From Sisyra terminalis (lineage: Eukaryota; Arthropoda; Insecta; Neuroptera; Sisyridae), in contig OY292278.1 in the NCBI GenBank assembly GCA_958496175.1, positions 20,212,001 to 20,276,000 of the forward strand: 64,000 bases of DNA, written 5' to 3'. How positions within the stretch are numbered: the stretch's first letter is position 1; every line of letters starts with the position of its first letter. Positions 12,123 to 26,520 of the stretch are shown here, one piece after another. Made by a program: the position numbers and the translations under genes. The notes under the pieces were generated by a model. The model did not search any database. It saw nothing but the letters and a program-made list of their open reading frames with translations, and had not been told where the DNA came from.

Positions 12123-14399
12123 TAAACCTATATTAAAATAAATAACCATAGCAATAACCAATAACCAATAACCAAAAGCCATAGTATGAAACAAGCAGTA
12201 GATGGACTCACTTTTACAAACATAGAATACGTAAAGTTTATCTTTTTCCCACTCGTACCTATATAGAATGGATAGTGTGGCCCAACCGGTCTAAAATTGC
12301 AATAAAAAAAATATATAAATTTCAAACCTGTAATTTGATAAATCTAATGACCGGTCGTTGGGGTATCACTTTATTACACTGACACAAATATAAACCACAA
12401 ATATTTTCCAAAAATAAACCATAAAAAAATATCACAACATTCACGGTACGAAAACTATAAAAAATTCAATCATATTTTCCTGCAGTAGAATGATTTTTCC
12501 TTTACACCAAACATTAGTGACGACATCGTATGAAAACTAAACCCAACATTTTCAAATATTTAATTACACATTTCGTTTTGATACCTTTAATTGTAATTAC
12601 TAAATATTGAATTTCGAAATTTGGTAATTAGACCAACCCATTCATTTTTGGGTATTATACTATGAGAAAATTTTTCGTTGGATGTTTCAAGGGAACCGTT
12701 CTATGAATGGCTTTGCTGAGGTGGAAAAAAATCTGAGACTTATTATAAATTTGTTCCGTCCATTCATGCTGAGAATAAACAAACAAAGTCTCCAAAAAAA
12801 AGACAATCTTAAATTTCAATTTCATTTTTTTTTTTTGACGTCGAAAAGTGATGAAATGTCCTACGTACACCCCTGAAATCGGATCAGACAATGCCGCCCT
12901 TTTTATATAGAAATTCTATTTCTAACAATAGGTCGATCCCTTGCCAAATCACCCCTCATCGTTGCGAAAATGCCAAGGGTCATCCAAACGCAAAAGGGGA
13001 GACTCGTGTCACAATTTTATTTGTGGCGTTTCGCCTTCTTTTATTCAAAGAAATTTGGATATTTTCGACAATTCGATTATTGGTACAGTTACAGTAATGC
13101 CTCAAAGTAATTATTCCCCTAGTCATATATCAACATTTTCTTTTATTAGAGACTAAGTTTAATTTTTATTTATACATCGAAAATCCCCTTTGGTTTTAAT
13201 CAAAACCACATTCATTCCTAGAGGAATATGACGCATCGCATTGCCAATCCCCATGGTATACGATTTTCTTCAACTATTCTCACGTAAAAATTTCCAAGAT
13301 TAATTACATTTTAATTTCGTTCGAAAAAATGTTTAATTACTCGTTAAATTCGAGATTAAATTTCCATGTGTACTTCAGACTGTACATCTTCATTACGAAT
13401 CGAGGAAAAAACGCAGACAGCGGATGTTCCAATTAAATATGGTCAAACAAAGCGATCGTTTTCTTCTACAGAACCGGGACGTCAATCGATTCCTCCTGAT
13501 CATCCAGAAACACCCTCAGAACCACAAGAGAGACGCCAATCACATGGTTTCTCCAGTAAAATAAAGACAGAACTTAATTATTCGATTCATTAAAGTTAAT
13601 GTAAAATGCTCAATTTGATCCACGAAGTTCAATTTAATGGAACATCTGCGCTTTTGTGATATGACTAATTATTTATTTTTAAAATTCAAGGCAATTAAAA
13701 AATTATGCCGCACGCCACACATTAGTAGGCGTTAAAAGTTCAAATGGAAGCTTTCGAAAACTATATCAGAATGTAAATGGCATTTTATCGGAAAAAGGAG
13801 AAAATAACTTTTTTACATTCTCTAAATATTTACAATTACATGACGATGACTGGCCGCACACACATGTGGTTACTCGTATGTATATTTAAAATTCATGAGA
13901 ACAGGAATGAAAAAGAAATGAGGAACCCACCAGTGAAACAGAGACGCAACTCGGGAACAAAATAAAAAATTCCAGAAGGAGAAAAAAAAGAATAAAAATA
14001 CACCAAACCATATGTGTCATTTGAATAAAAATGCACAAGATTTCCCATTCTCGTTTGTTTTGTTCTTCGCGTTCCATTAATTCCCTTTAAATCTTTATGT
14101 TAAACTATGGGTAATAAAGCCAATAATTTCCTTTTGTGGCCCTACAATTTAACACACTTAAGAGGAACAAATAAAAATACTCAAACCCTCATTGGATAAA
14201 TCGAGAATTTCAAAAAGACGCTGCACTCGGTAAATGTTTTATTATCCGTGGACGAAGAGTACTTGAAGCCACTCTGCTTTTGAAATGTGAAGAAAAAAAC
14301 ATTATGAGTTTGTAATTTGGTATTGAAAAACGAAAGTGGTTTGCAAATGATTTGATCGGCTCATGGGAATTGTGTGGGGAAAAAATGTTCAAGATCTAT

Positions 14400-14600
14400 G
14401 AGAAGGATCGGTCGGAAGCTGGTTTTTGTCGTGATTGAGGTTCGGAACAATATATAACGTAACGGTTCGGAGGAACGATCAACGTTAAATCTTCATTTCG
14501 TAGGTGGAGACGCGATGGTCGGATCGAGCCGACCCAGACCAGGAACTGGTTGTGGCTGATGATTTTTGTGTTGGGTTACACGAGGATTTTCGAGATTATT
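14400..14600. other. CadN: G+C-richer island inside the CadN intron
   Basis: It includes gatcgagccgacccagacca and neighbouring sequence near 50% G+C, in an intron that is otherwise about 30%. No frame on either strand gives a recognisable protein. It is a candidate conserved regulatory element; only the composition supports this. Confidence 0.3.
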
Positions 14601-17132
14601 TATTGATTTGATCGGAATTACGGAACGGCTTGAGAAATGAATCAACCAGAAACAATGGAACTTACATAAAATGGATAATGTTATCGCTTCTTCTAATTAT
14701 CTTCAAATTTTGTGCTTATATTCAACGCATTTTAGAAAGAAGAATGGACTATAGCGATATGGCTTAAAGTACCTGTCGGGGATAGACAGGAATAGAAGAA
14801 AAATTCAATCATATGACGTTAAAGAGAAAACAGAAAAAAGATACCATGATGAAGAATCCATTACTTTCTACCATTTCTTTTTACTTAATACTAGCTGATA
14901 CCCTCAACTTCTTCTGCGTGACGCTGATGTTCGTAATACTTTATTTTATAGAGCCTCCAAATCCACGCCTAGAATACCCAAAAACATTCCAGAAACATGA
15001 ATATGATCGGTTTCTCGTCCTCACGTTCACCTATTTGCCTCCAATCGGTATAATTTTTTGTCCGGTTCAAAGCGTTCCCGGGTGAGATCCAGAATACAAA
15101 TGAGAAGGTCCCATGAATGTAGATACCTTCTTGGTTCTCCCGCAATATTTTGGCAAGACCTCTCGTGTGAATCTGTAGCTGATATTAGATTTGCCTTCAA
15201 CCATGGAGCATGGACATTTTTATATTCTATTAACGAAAAACGTATTCATTTCAAAAATATCCATTTGATAACATCACTGAAATGGAATACAGAATAACTA
15301 AGTAGCTTACTGCTATAATAATTATTTTTTTTGCAATTCAATCACATCAATGCCTAGAATTTGTTTTGAAGTGATATGCTCCCAAAACTTGTATGTTTTA
15401 AAAACTATCTTTCCAATAATGTAGGAGATGCTATTACACCGATGGATTTACATTTTATCGAAATTCAGCAGGTATAAGTTCAAATATTTCAATTTTATAT
15501 CGGTGGCTATTTATATTGGGTCACCTAAATATGTCAAAATAAATCGTTTTTTTGATCCAAATTGATCCACAAAATCACCTCAAAAAAAATCTTTTGTCAG
15601 TACACAATAATCAAATAAGCTATCCAAACTTTTGTTTAAACCAGTGGTACTCAACAAATATAATATTAGCCTCTCATTATATACGAGAACTTTTAAAAAG
15701 AGTAGCAGCGACTAGATAGATGAAAAGAAGGTGTTTCAGAAAAACTGAAGAACTATTTGGTCGTTCCTGCCCAAAAATAAGTTTAAAATGCTATCAAAGG
15801 GAAGAGGGTGGATCATTTTTTTATGAACCACAAAGTAAAGGTTCTTTAAGGGGTGTACGGGTTAGCATCTATTACTCCGTTACCTTTACTTTTAATTTTG
15901 AAAAGGAACAATGTTTTGTTCTCTGCTTTGAACAATCTTTTTTTAAATATTCCTATGAATATCGATAGTTTTGTTATGCCAGAAAAGAAAGGTCTTCTAT
16001 TTTTGACCTATGAAAAATAAACACAAATACCTAATCGTTTTATTTCGTTAGTCAATTCAGATGTCATTGGCTTCGTCGTTAACAAAAAAAGTCTTGAACT
16101 CTTCAATTTGTTAATATAAAATTTAATCATTCACTTTGATCAATCAAAAAATCAAGTGAAGTAGTTGATATTTTTTGCTAGTTTTCAAAGTAGATAACTT
16201 TATTTTTTATCAAAACTAATTTCCTTTTGGATTCCAAAACAAGCCTAGCTCATCCTATATTTTGATGAATTTTTTTATAAATCACATTTTTATACTTATC
16301 AATCAAACTTTCCATATATTTTGAACTTTAAATTTTCTTTGCGTTACTGATATCTTTACAGAACAAAAATCAGTAGCAAGGTCAAAAATTAGCTTAAATT
16401 TTGGTTTTGTGTTCAAAAATTAATCAGCCTAACAATAGAAGTATTCATCATAGTTCCAGACGTCATGTAAACGGCGCTTGCAAAAGTGGAAACATGGTGT
16501 ACCAAAACGGAGCTTTCCGAAAACCTCGCAATAACTAGTCTGGTATCATTTACCCTTTTACCCTAAAAAGAAATCTGAAAGACATTGAAACTCAACCTAT
16601 TTGGAGGAACATGCAGGTTGGGAAAAGATGGGGATATTCATTCAGCAAACTAACCTGAGAAATAAACTTCAAAACTACTGAATCCAAAGGAATAAAAATA
16701 CTAATGTTAGTTCGTCTGTACTTGGTATCACACGATCGTCAATGAAAAATACCATCAAAGAAAATACCATCACTCCTCAGTATGGAAGAACTCCATAGGG
16801 TAAAAGAATAATGAGAAAACCTTATAACAAACTTGACTTCTCCTTACTAATCATCAGTACCTTTATTTCTTTAGATACAGTAGTTTTTAGTATTGTTCTC
16901 CAGGTTAGTTTGTTGTCAATGAAGACCACTAAATACTGAAATACTTAATCTCACAAGAAAACAAGTCAGCGAGGTAACAAGTTTAATAACCGGCCACTGT
17001 GGATTGAAAAAGCTCCTTCATACAATTATTGGAGTACATAAGAATTAACCAATATGAAGATTTTGACAAGCAGAGGCCAAAACTTAAAAGCTTTTCTAAA
17101 GCTTCCCTCACTCTATTGGAACTAGTCTAAAG

Positions 17133-17356
17133 CAATATTTCCCAAATAATGGGTCCCAAGCGAATATTGACTGGGCCCAAATGAGCGATTCGCTTCTATA
17201 TAAGATATCAATTGAAAATAAAGTGACAAATTTGATATTTTCAATAGCATTACAAATATTTATGCCCTATTTTCTCTAAGATAGTCAAGAGGTAGGCCCC
17301 AAGATTGGATCTTTTTGTTAGATGGTTAGAAGCTCAGCCAACTTTGGATGCCTCTG
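17133..17356. mobile_element. hAT-like MITE with near-perfect 8-bp target duplication
   Basis: The left end is CAATATTTCCCAAA and the right end, read inverted, is CAGAGGCATCCAAA. These are hAT-type termini with a few mutations. Flanking 8-mers are GTCTAAAG (17125-17132) and GTCTAAAA (17357-17364), a 7/8 match as expected for an aged hAT duplication. There is no coding capacity in its 224 bp. Confidence 0.6.
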
Positions 17357-18996
17357 GTCTAAAAGCATTACTGAAATTTGCTCCGCTACTAAATCTTAAA
17401 CAACTGAAATAGAGACTCCGGAAGCACAATAACGCCTGAGACTCACTTAGTCTCACCCTGGACAAGCCAACCAAAAAAAAAAATGGGAATCCAAGATTAT
17501 TACGATTTCAAGAAAAATTTCTTACCATCGAATAATAATAATCTTTTCTCATTAAAAAATACGACCCTTTTATAAAGCTAAGATTCATCAATATTTTGTA
17601 AACATTATGATCCTTCGAGCCGGATTTAATACTTTTGATTTTACCTTAGTATGTATTGATTTGGATTACTTTGTGTTGGCTACATAATTTGATTTAAAAT
17701 CATTGTTATTGGTTTTTTTTCTTTATTTATCAAGATAAAAACCGGCCACAAAACCAAAACTACTAAGATTAAGAATTTTTCTGCCCATCACGTTTGAAAA
17801 ATTATTTTGAAGCATAAGTCCCCAAAAAAAAAAAATTTAGTTGTAATAAAAATAAAAACTTTCGTCATATCTATGCATGTTCATTTCAATTAGTGCCTTT
17901 TTCATATTTTTTTTCAAAATTAATAGAAAATTAACAATAAAATTCATATACATTTTTATTTTTTGTACGTTCCGCCTTACTTCTAGATAATTAAAAGACA
18001 TTAAAAATACATCACACAAATATCGAAAACCACTTTCATATCATCTTTATTATCCTTTTACCGAACTGATATTTTAGATTATATCTTTCCACATCGTTTT
18101 TTTCTCTTTATTTTCATTAGGTAATCAAAACAGTCAATAAAAAATCTAAAGTAAACAGAAAACTTCTTCAAAAATTAATTAGAAATTGATGCATTCTCAA
18201 ATTAACAGTATAACTACTTGGATCATTACGTTTCGTGCTAATGAATTATAAAAAAACAATCTTAATTCGTTTTTTGATATAAAAATAAACGACACGCAAA
18301 GGAAAATTCCCAGCTGAGAAGTACTAAATATTGAAGCAAATATTTTGTTTGAAATTTGGAAGGGAAAAAAGGTTGCTAATTGTTGACCTTGCACATTGGA
18401 TGCTGTCATAATCAATCTTTTTTTAACCGTCTTGTTATCTTTAGATTTATGTAATATTTTTTTTTGGATAATTATGGTAATTTTTTTCGTTGTGGGTTTT
18501 TAATGAAACTTTTTTTTGTTACTAGAACTTTAGTCTGTTAATAATTTGAGATTTTATTCAAAAGAACATGTTTTTTTTAGTAGGGGAGAGGCACATAAAC
18601 TGGCATAAATGGGGTAAAGTTGCAAATATGTGCTTTTTCTGGCAAAATTTGCTCCATTTGAAATATTTTTTGTTCAGTTGTTTTCATGAGCTTAATGTCA
18701 TCCATTATATTTGTATGAAAATTTAACAATTTTGAAACTTCATTTACTTTTAATTTTTAAGGCTCGAAACCAATGATATATCGGTTTTGGTAACTTTCTT
18801 CTATTCTTGCTTTTAATCGATGAAAAAAATCATTACAATCTGATCTATTATCAAATAATCAGCCTACTTAGATCATTAGCCTATCATAGATTCAAATTGA
18901 AAAGACAAACCGACTTCTTTAAGGGTTCAGACGCCCTGTCGTGACCGAACTCAACAAAAATCAAACTTACAAACAAAATCACGATGCGCCTCATTT

Positions 18997-19018
18997 TATA
19001 TATATATATATATATATA
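18997..19018. repeat. (TA)n microsatellite
   Basis: Eleven uninterrupted TA units in the CadN intron. Confidence 0.9.
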
Positions 19019-21297
19019 AATATATTCCTGAATATATAAAATTAATCAACCCCCGACAAGCATCTCGTTATCGAGCCCGAGAGAACAACGAAAATCATAC
19101 GAAAGAAAAGATATAAGAACGTATATTATTAGCCCCAAGAATGAGGGTTCTATGAATAAATTACAGCATGCCGCGGGTGTGATAAATAAGCCTGGCACAT
19201 TTTATATTAAACGAAAAGAAATCATTAACTTTTTTAAAGGTATAATTTTCGATTGTTTGCTTAACACATTATCACGCCGAAAAAAATTCGCAAAAAAATA
19301 ACCGGTTTTGAAGAAAAAGTACCAAGGAAATATTTTAATTAATAAAATTTTAATCGATTTTTTCAAAAAAACAATGGCAAATAGACATAAGAAGGTACTC
19401 CAGGTACATCGTTATTGAGTTTTGTCTATTTTATTGTATGGAACTCGTTGGTTATTCCCGGAGGGAAAGTTTGTGTCTCTTTTTTGGTTTTTATTGGAGA
19501 AATATAACGAAAAAGAAACATTTCTGTCGCTTTAGTGTACACTCGAGCTTAGTATTTAAGTCAATTTCCTAATGGAAAATGAAAACATTCCATTTAATGC
19601 TTCTTCCCTTATTTCCCTGACTTTGCTACCATAAATAATCGAGAGGTAAAGAATGAAATATCCGATTACTTTTATAGGAAATTCACGGAATTTCAGCAGT
19701 AAGTTAGTTGTGTGATCGAGACGAAAGGATTATAATTTCCTTTGTTGAAATCAAAAAAAAAAATCGAAAATATTCATAATGATATTATTATGGTAATTTC
19801 AAGTCCAATATATGCCATCGCCATGAAATAAAGCGGCGATTTTTCAAATTTTTCTATGTCTTTCTGTTCAAGTTTGTGGTGTGGAAAAAAAGTATTTATC
19901 ATTCCCGGGTTTTAATATAAGACGAAAAAAAAACTTTTTCCAAAAGAAAAAAAATATAGAAAATATATTGATAGTCATTATTTATATCAATATAAATATT
20001 TGAAACTGAAAAAACCTATATAAAAACATTTGTACAGACATAAACATTGAATATTCTCGTTATTATAACATACTTTGTGCCTCTTTACAAAAAAATTTTG
20101 TATAACTTTTAAGAGTCGAAATTTGAGATGGAAGAAATCATAAAAAGAAAACTCCTCCCTCGCAGGCTGTAACTTAAATCATTTTATTGTCGTTTTTATT
20201 TAAATTTTTTTCGTGTCCGTTACAAAACTTGAATTTTTGTGTCCCAATTCGTTTAGAAAGGTGAAACATTGTTAACTTAAAAATTCAATAAAGTCCAATT
20301 AAAAAGAATATCAATAAATAAGAGCTCATAATTTTGGCGTATAGTACCCAATTTATAAGTTAAATATATGCAAGTCAAAGGTGAAGACGTTTGGAAGACT
20401 ATTTCAAATTTCATCACTTAAGTTCGAGTCAAAATCGAACTACAAATATTGATATTTTATTTAGGCGAAGACTATAAAAAAAAAAACTAAAACTCAACTC
20501 ATCATATTTTTTTACGTCAGTCGTTAAATACATTCGGTAGAAGTGGTAACGTAAAAGTTTATTTAATTAAAATGTTATAATTTTTTTAATAATAAAATTT
20601 TTTGTTGTTTTCTGTCTATCTGCCTATTTTTGAAGTTATATCTTTTAAGGTGCAGCACAAGAAGAAAAAATAAATTTGTTACGTAAGTTAATTTGAGAGC
20701 TATTAAGTTCACTGACCAGTACACGATTTTAGATTGAACTAAACAAAATGCTACTAAATATGTGTCCAATGGAGTAAATTCTCATTTTTCTAAAATATGA
20801 ACCATGCCAACTACGCGAGATAATAAACATGCTTTTAAAACCAAAAGTAATTGGAATGTGTTTAAAAGTAAATTAGTTTTCCTTTCCCTAGCGATGAATA
20901 TACTTTTTGTTTAAATGTTTACCGATTTTCTAAATTTATAACTGAGTTACAAATTAAATATTTTAAAACTGTACACTAATAGCCAAATGTCGGTATATAA
21001 GATAGAAAACAAAGAATGAAAACCAGGGTTAGGCAAACTTAATATTTGTATGATCAACAATATTTTTTTCTTATTTATATGCAATCGACTTCGAAAAAAG
21101 GTTTAAATTAAAAACAAGTACAAAAAAATAAAAGGGAGTATTCGGAACACTAGTTGGGAATCGATAATACCCGTTGTAAAAAAGATGCGTGTTAAGTTTT
21201 AATCTTTATTTTGCATAAGCATAACTAATGTATTTAGTTTCAATTGGAGTTTAAGTTTTGAGTTTTCTTGATTAAAAGTATCCAACATTTTTTTTTT

Positions 21298-21397
21298 GAA
21301 CCCCTGAAAATATGTATACAAAATTTCATGATGATCATTTGAGTAGTTTCAACGTAAAAGCGTAACAAATAAGCTCACATTCGCATTTATAGTATTT
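21298..21397 (+). mobile_element. RTE-type LINE 3' end remnant
   Basis: The run aaaatttcatgatgatcatt, then agtagtttcaacgtaaaagc, then ttcgcatttatagtattt is the well-known conserved 3' tail of RTE-clade retrotransposons of insects. Only the tail remains, as is usual for 5'-truncated copies; no reverse transcriptase sequence precedes it. Confidence 0.55.
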
Positions 21398-23009
21398 GAA
21401 AAAAAAAAACATATAAAATAAAAAGCATTAACTAGGATTGTACACGGATAAATAAACGGGATTATATGATCCAACAATTTTACTCTTCTTCATTATTCTT
21501 TCTTATTTCTTTCTATTTTAACCAGAAATACGATTATGCACTGTTCAAGGGAACCGGCGCCGGTATAATTAATCAAGTTTCTCATTGTTTGTCTTAATTT
21601 GGTTACCTTTTTATCTATTGTTGTTCTTTACTGTTCAGCTGCGCAGTTGCTCGATTTTCATCTTTAACGCAGTTTATAAACGAAAGAGAAAAACAACAAT
21701 CCCATAATAAATGTATGTTTACTACTTAACTTTTCCCAACTACACTGTCTTTTAATCTTTCTCTAAATATACAAGGATATAGTAAGAAAAAACATGAAAA
21801 GTATTAAAAAAAAAGAAAACTAATACTTCTCTTCTAACAGGTATGTTTAAAGGGGAAACACAAATTAAAGGTAAGTCTTCCCGCTTCATCAGGAGCAATA
21901 CTAAAAAAATAATTTTAAGATTTTTTTTTCTACATTTTTACCGAAATCATTAAAAGATTGGGATTTTTTCCGAATCAATTAGCAAACGTTGCATAATATA
22001 GTAAAACAGGGGAAGGGGTCAGGGGTTAGTTTGTCATGTAATCAAATTCATTGAAAGTTATTGTATACACGATAATCTGTCACTTATTTAATTTTAAACT
22101 GTAAAAAATGAATAGCCAATGAATGATATTTAAAAATTGAGCAATCTTTTATTATTTTCAAGTTATCTGCATGATATAATGCTTCAAGTTCATCGCAAAT
22201 GATGTAAAGAAGGTCAATATCTGACCGAAACCGGAATAAAAACTTCTTTATCACTCAATTTGCAATTCTTTGCAAATTTTTTAAAACTTAAGAGTACTAG
22301 TGGAAGAAAACAGTCCATTGGCTTCACTGCCTGACCATATGAAAATTCACGAACGGAATTTCGTATGCAATTCGTTGTAGTTTCAACGGGTTTCCGGCCG
22401 AAACCAAAACTAATTCAAACCAAAAATTTAGGCGAATACAAATGATCCAAGGCTACAAATCTGAAGTGTAAAATGTTCAATAATTTTACTAAAAACCCAC
22501 AAAAGTCAAATATAATTTCGGAGATCAAAACTTATGAAAATATTAGGATGAAAGCAAAATTCTAAAAATACATAATATGTAACGATGGTTCTGACGTACC
22601 TAATAAATTAGTAGTGGTATAATACTAAAAGTTATGGCTTTTGTTTGGTTTATTTTCTCATAATTCTGTCTTTCAATTTTTAACTTTTTACTGAAACTAT
22701 TTTTTAAGTACCTATTTAATATTATTATCGACGGTGAATGTAAAATGTGGTTCAAATTTCTGTTTATAGTTAAGAAGTAATCAATCATAAACCGACGTGT
22801 AGATATATATAGTACATGAGAGCAAATACCGTATGTACTATTAGAGTACTATTTTTCTACGTATATAATTCGATTGGAAAGGTTCGTCCTTTTCATTTCC
22901 GGTGTTTCAGAAAGCACTTATCGTATTTATACTGCGATAATTATGTTTTTATTCAAATTGCTCTTGTGGAATGAAAATTTGCTGACAAAACTGCTGACCT
23001 TAGTTCGGC

Positions 23010-23230
23010 ACTGTAGATGAGAAAGGTCCATCACTCCTCTCCATCCGAATCCCGCATGGGTCGCGGTTTGCGGAATAAATGGGCCGAATAGTTATAACAT
23101 GCAAATGATTGTTTCGTGATAATCAACATCCATCTAATTCGTGGGAGAATGAGATCCAGAGTAGGGATAGAGAACCCGGTTTTGACCTAGGCCGACAAGA
23201 CCCGGGGTGCGCGCGGCAATTCGTCACGAT
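23010..23230. other. CadN: G+C-rich island with octamer, candidate enhancer of CadN
   Basis: This is a high-complexity patch (ggcaattcgtcacgattat, gacccggggtgcgcgcgg) with a POU-type octamer ATGCAAAT at 23101-23108 and nearby ATTA and TAATTC homeodomain-like cores. No protein-coding frame is convincing. Neural expression of CadN makes a POU-bound intronic enhancer plausible, but nothing beyond motif and composition supports it. Confidence 0.3.
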
Positions 23231-25238
23231 TATTCTTTTTAATTAGATAGAATCGGTTGTTTAATAATAGTAATAATATTCAAAAGAAAAACACTTGGCG
23301 CTTTTTGTGGTTCTATGAATAGATTGTTAGTTTTCAAATGAAATCGTTGGAGGAACGTATAATATGAGGGGATTGCACGGGAAATTCTTTTCTTGCACTT
23401 TATCACCATGACGACCGTGTTTCGATTCGAAAACTCCAAGTCTCACCTTTCATAAATTTTCTATTTTTCTCATCTAAAACCCCTATAGTTTTTCCAGGCG
23501 ACTTTTTCATATAATTTTTGCTCGAATGGGGGAAATGACGCGTGTGGATTGACAAGGAAGAAACATATCTAGATTATAGATAAAACGCGTTCTGTCCTCT
23601 TCATCCTGTTTCCCATTCTACGGAGAGTACCACGTCGACGTCTCTTGCATACCTCGTGAAAGGGACGCGTCCTGTCTCATATACCCTACTGAGTGGATTC
23701 ATCCCCTTCGTTTTTCTTTTTAAATGAAGATCGATATAAGACCGGTCCCCAGCATCCGAGACGGTGCAAAATAACGTATGAAGGTTCACGCAATATGTAT
23801 CTAATGTCGATGGATGCAGACCGAATTTGATGAAGGCTTCCCAACTTCTGGTTTGCACTATATATATTCCTATGTATTTGTGGCAATTTTTCACGAACGG
23901 TTCTCAATTTTCTTTTTGATTGACTCGATGGATTATGAGGGCATTATGAGTTCGTGTTTCGTGAATTATTTATTGAACGAAAAAATGCGGTTAGTATCCC
24001 GAAATAAATGAACGAAATCGAGTGTTTGAAATTTGATGAAATATTTACCGTTTTTCCCTATTTACTAAATGAGAACAGTTCGGTTTTTGATTGTTTATGA
24101 CTTTACTGAAATCGAGAATGATTCCAATTTGATGGAATCGTAAAACACCAAAGCAAAATCCAATGATTAAGACTTATATATACTTATTTCTGATTTGACC
24201 AATTGATGATTTCTTGCTTAATTTATATGCCTGCATTTTTTACATAATAAAACCCAACATCCTTATTTTTATTTATTATTATTTTTTGCTTCGACTTGTG
24301 AAACACAAAAGCCGATAATTTCATTGAAAAATGTTAAAAAAGCCGCCTTGTAAAAGAAAATAATAAATGCAATATCATGCCTTGATTTTTGTATTCATAG
24401 GCAACTTAATTTCGCTTCTTTTTTGAGGATCAAAGGTGGCTGAATTCTTCAGCATTCAAAGGCAACTTGATCACAATTAGATCAAATAGATTTTTTTTAA
24501 TTTGAGAAATTTATAATTTATCAGATCGCAATATTGGGAATGAATTAATTTCTTAATTGTTAAAAAAATCATTAAGTATTTTATTGAGTGGAATACCATT
24601 TGATTGTACTTGTATATTTATAGTTTACAAATACTTTTAATCAGATACGGCAACTTAAGTTTCAGTGTAAAGATTGAGTCGTTCTGTGGGAATGGTTTTC
24701 TCAGTATTTTAATTATTATTGTTATTATAAGATGCCGATACTTAATTAATTATAGGATACAAAAATTTTATAGTGAAATCATTTGGTAAATGACAAAGGT
24801 CAATTAAATGTCTGAGTTGCGGATTAAGTTTTATGTACATATAACCACTTTGGGGAGGAGCGGAAAGTAATAACAAGGGATTTCAAACAACTTTTCTTCA
24901 ATTTGGGTGTTTTGTAGCATATATTTTATTTTTAAAAGATATATGTTAATTAAACAATAGGCATCCGAATAAAATAGCAAAGAACTGAGATAATATTCTT
25001 CGTTCAATTATTACTGCTGAAGTATATATCAACAATTATTATTTTTGGGTAAAATTATTCTTATAAAATTAACTTTTGATAAAACCAATAGAAAAGTATA
25101 AAATATTAGCCCATTATAAATTATAATTTGATTTAAACAATGTTTAACGTTTATTTAAACGAAAATGTTATGGACAAAATAATTTTCTCAAACTACATAT
25201 ATTGTTTCTCATTATCAAAAATAATTCATACAATAATC

Positions 25239-25565
25239 AGAGGTGGGAAGCCAAAGTCGAAACTTGGAATCAAGGAGTCAGATAAAAAATTCTGTGTGAG
25301 CCGGAGCTTTTGAAATTAGTATTGACTCCTACTCCTCTTAAAGATATATTCATTACAATACAGTTAAATCTAAAAAAAGTTTTGAGGAACTTTATCCATT
25401 AATCAAGCGCCAATGTATCAAAATAATAACAATTAGCAATTGTAAACACTAATTAATGCAATTTAAACTGGAGCCAGAGCCGAAGTTTCGGCAATCACTA
25501 GGTTCAAAACCGTAGATAGGGCCATCATCATCGGAGCTGAAGCTTAATACTTGGCTGTAACGATT
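25239..25565. mobile_element. Possible hAT-type element remnant with GGAGTC-rich ends
   Basis: It begins near CAGAGGTGGGAAGCC and contains several degenerate ggagtcag, ggagccagag and gactcctactcc units, with a partly inverted second half. Elements with CAGAGGTGGG ends and such short-period repeats are common in insects. Boundaries and class are uncertain. Confidence 0.3.
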
Positions 25566-26399
25566 ATATATATTGAAGGTTTACACAAAAGACTCCAAAA
25601 ATTGATAGTCAGATGGTACAAAATGACAACAAATAATAACGTTATCAATTTTTCATTTAGAAAAAGTTTAAGAAGCAAGTAGAAACTGCCTAAAATATGA
25701 TATTAATAATGTGTAAATAATATATAAAATATACTGTAGCCTAATTTATTAAATATTATTTACAAAAGTAAACTATTATGTACAAATTAATTTGTTAATT
25801 TGAGCAAAAGTTCAAAAAAATGTATTTCTAACGTATTTTCTCAAATACGTAATTCGATTGCCAAGCAATCTTCCTCAGTAGTCAGTAAGTAGTATTGGAT
25901 CTCACCATAATTGCTATTTGATGCTATTTTACATTTTTTTTGTACAGTATAAACTATTCAATATCAACGAAAAAAATTATTCAAGAATGTTTTTTATCGT
26001 TTGCCAAGCTTTGCTTCTCGAAAGGCAATGCTCTTATATAAATACAACGAATGATTTCGCAAATAAAATTCAACTTATGACTTCGTGAAGTTTGGGTCAA
26101 AAACAAAAGCACCTTACACCGGCAATATGGTAAAAAGTATAGAAGTAATTGATTGACGAATTGCTATTGCTATTTATTTTAGTAACAACTTTATTTGTCG
26201 ATAATTGCGTTGGTAGTTTAATAATTACAAATAAATTTATGCACATAATTAAAAATAGTTTGGTTTTTCACAAAATTAAAACAAATTGACGACGAAAAAA
26301 CATTCTTTTGGTTATAAACTACTACGTTTATAGTAATTAATACCTAAAATTTAAAAAGATCCAAAAAAAAAACATCCAGGTCTTTGATTTTCCTCTTTT

Positions 26400-26520
26400 T
26401 TATTGTTATTTACTATCGCTTTATAACTACTACGCTCTTTAACGACTCTAGGGTTAATAAAAATCCATAAATCGAGAAATATCGAAAATTTACTCGATAC
26501 GAGATTCGAATCCAGTAGGC
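26400..26520 (-). mobile_element. tRNA-derived SINE, 5'-truncated copy
   Basis: On the minus strand it starts within the tRNA-like part (B box GGATTCGAATCTC, 26501-26513). It continues with aaattttcgatatttctcga and ends in AATAACAATA-type repeats. It is collinear with the fuller SINE at 36951-37118. Confidence 0.65.

Noticed and set aside
13366..13593. 75-codon plus-strand ORF rich in Ser/Pro/Glu
   Set aside because: Coding-like composition, but no splice context, no domain and no support from neighbours; more likely part of a G+C-richer intronic island.
14813..15085. 90-codon plus-strand ORF with hydrophobic segments
   Set aside because: An equally open frame lies on the minus strand and neither resembles a known receptor or channel.
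15641..15970. Possible hAT end (cagtggtactcaac) and 82-codon ORF
   Set aside because: No matching inverted end or target duplication was found, and the ORF lacks transposase features.
23601..23894. 97-codon minus-strand ORF
   Set aside because: Overlaps other ORFs on both strands and has no recognisable motif.
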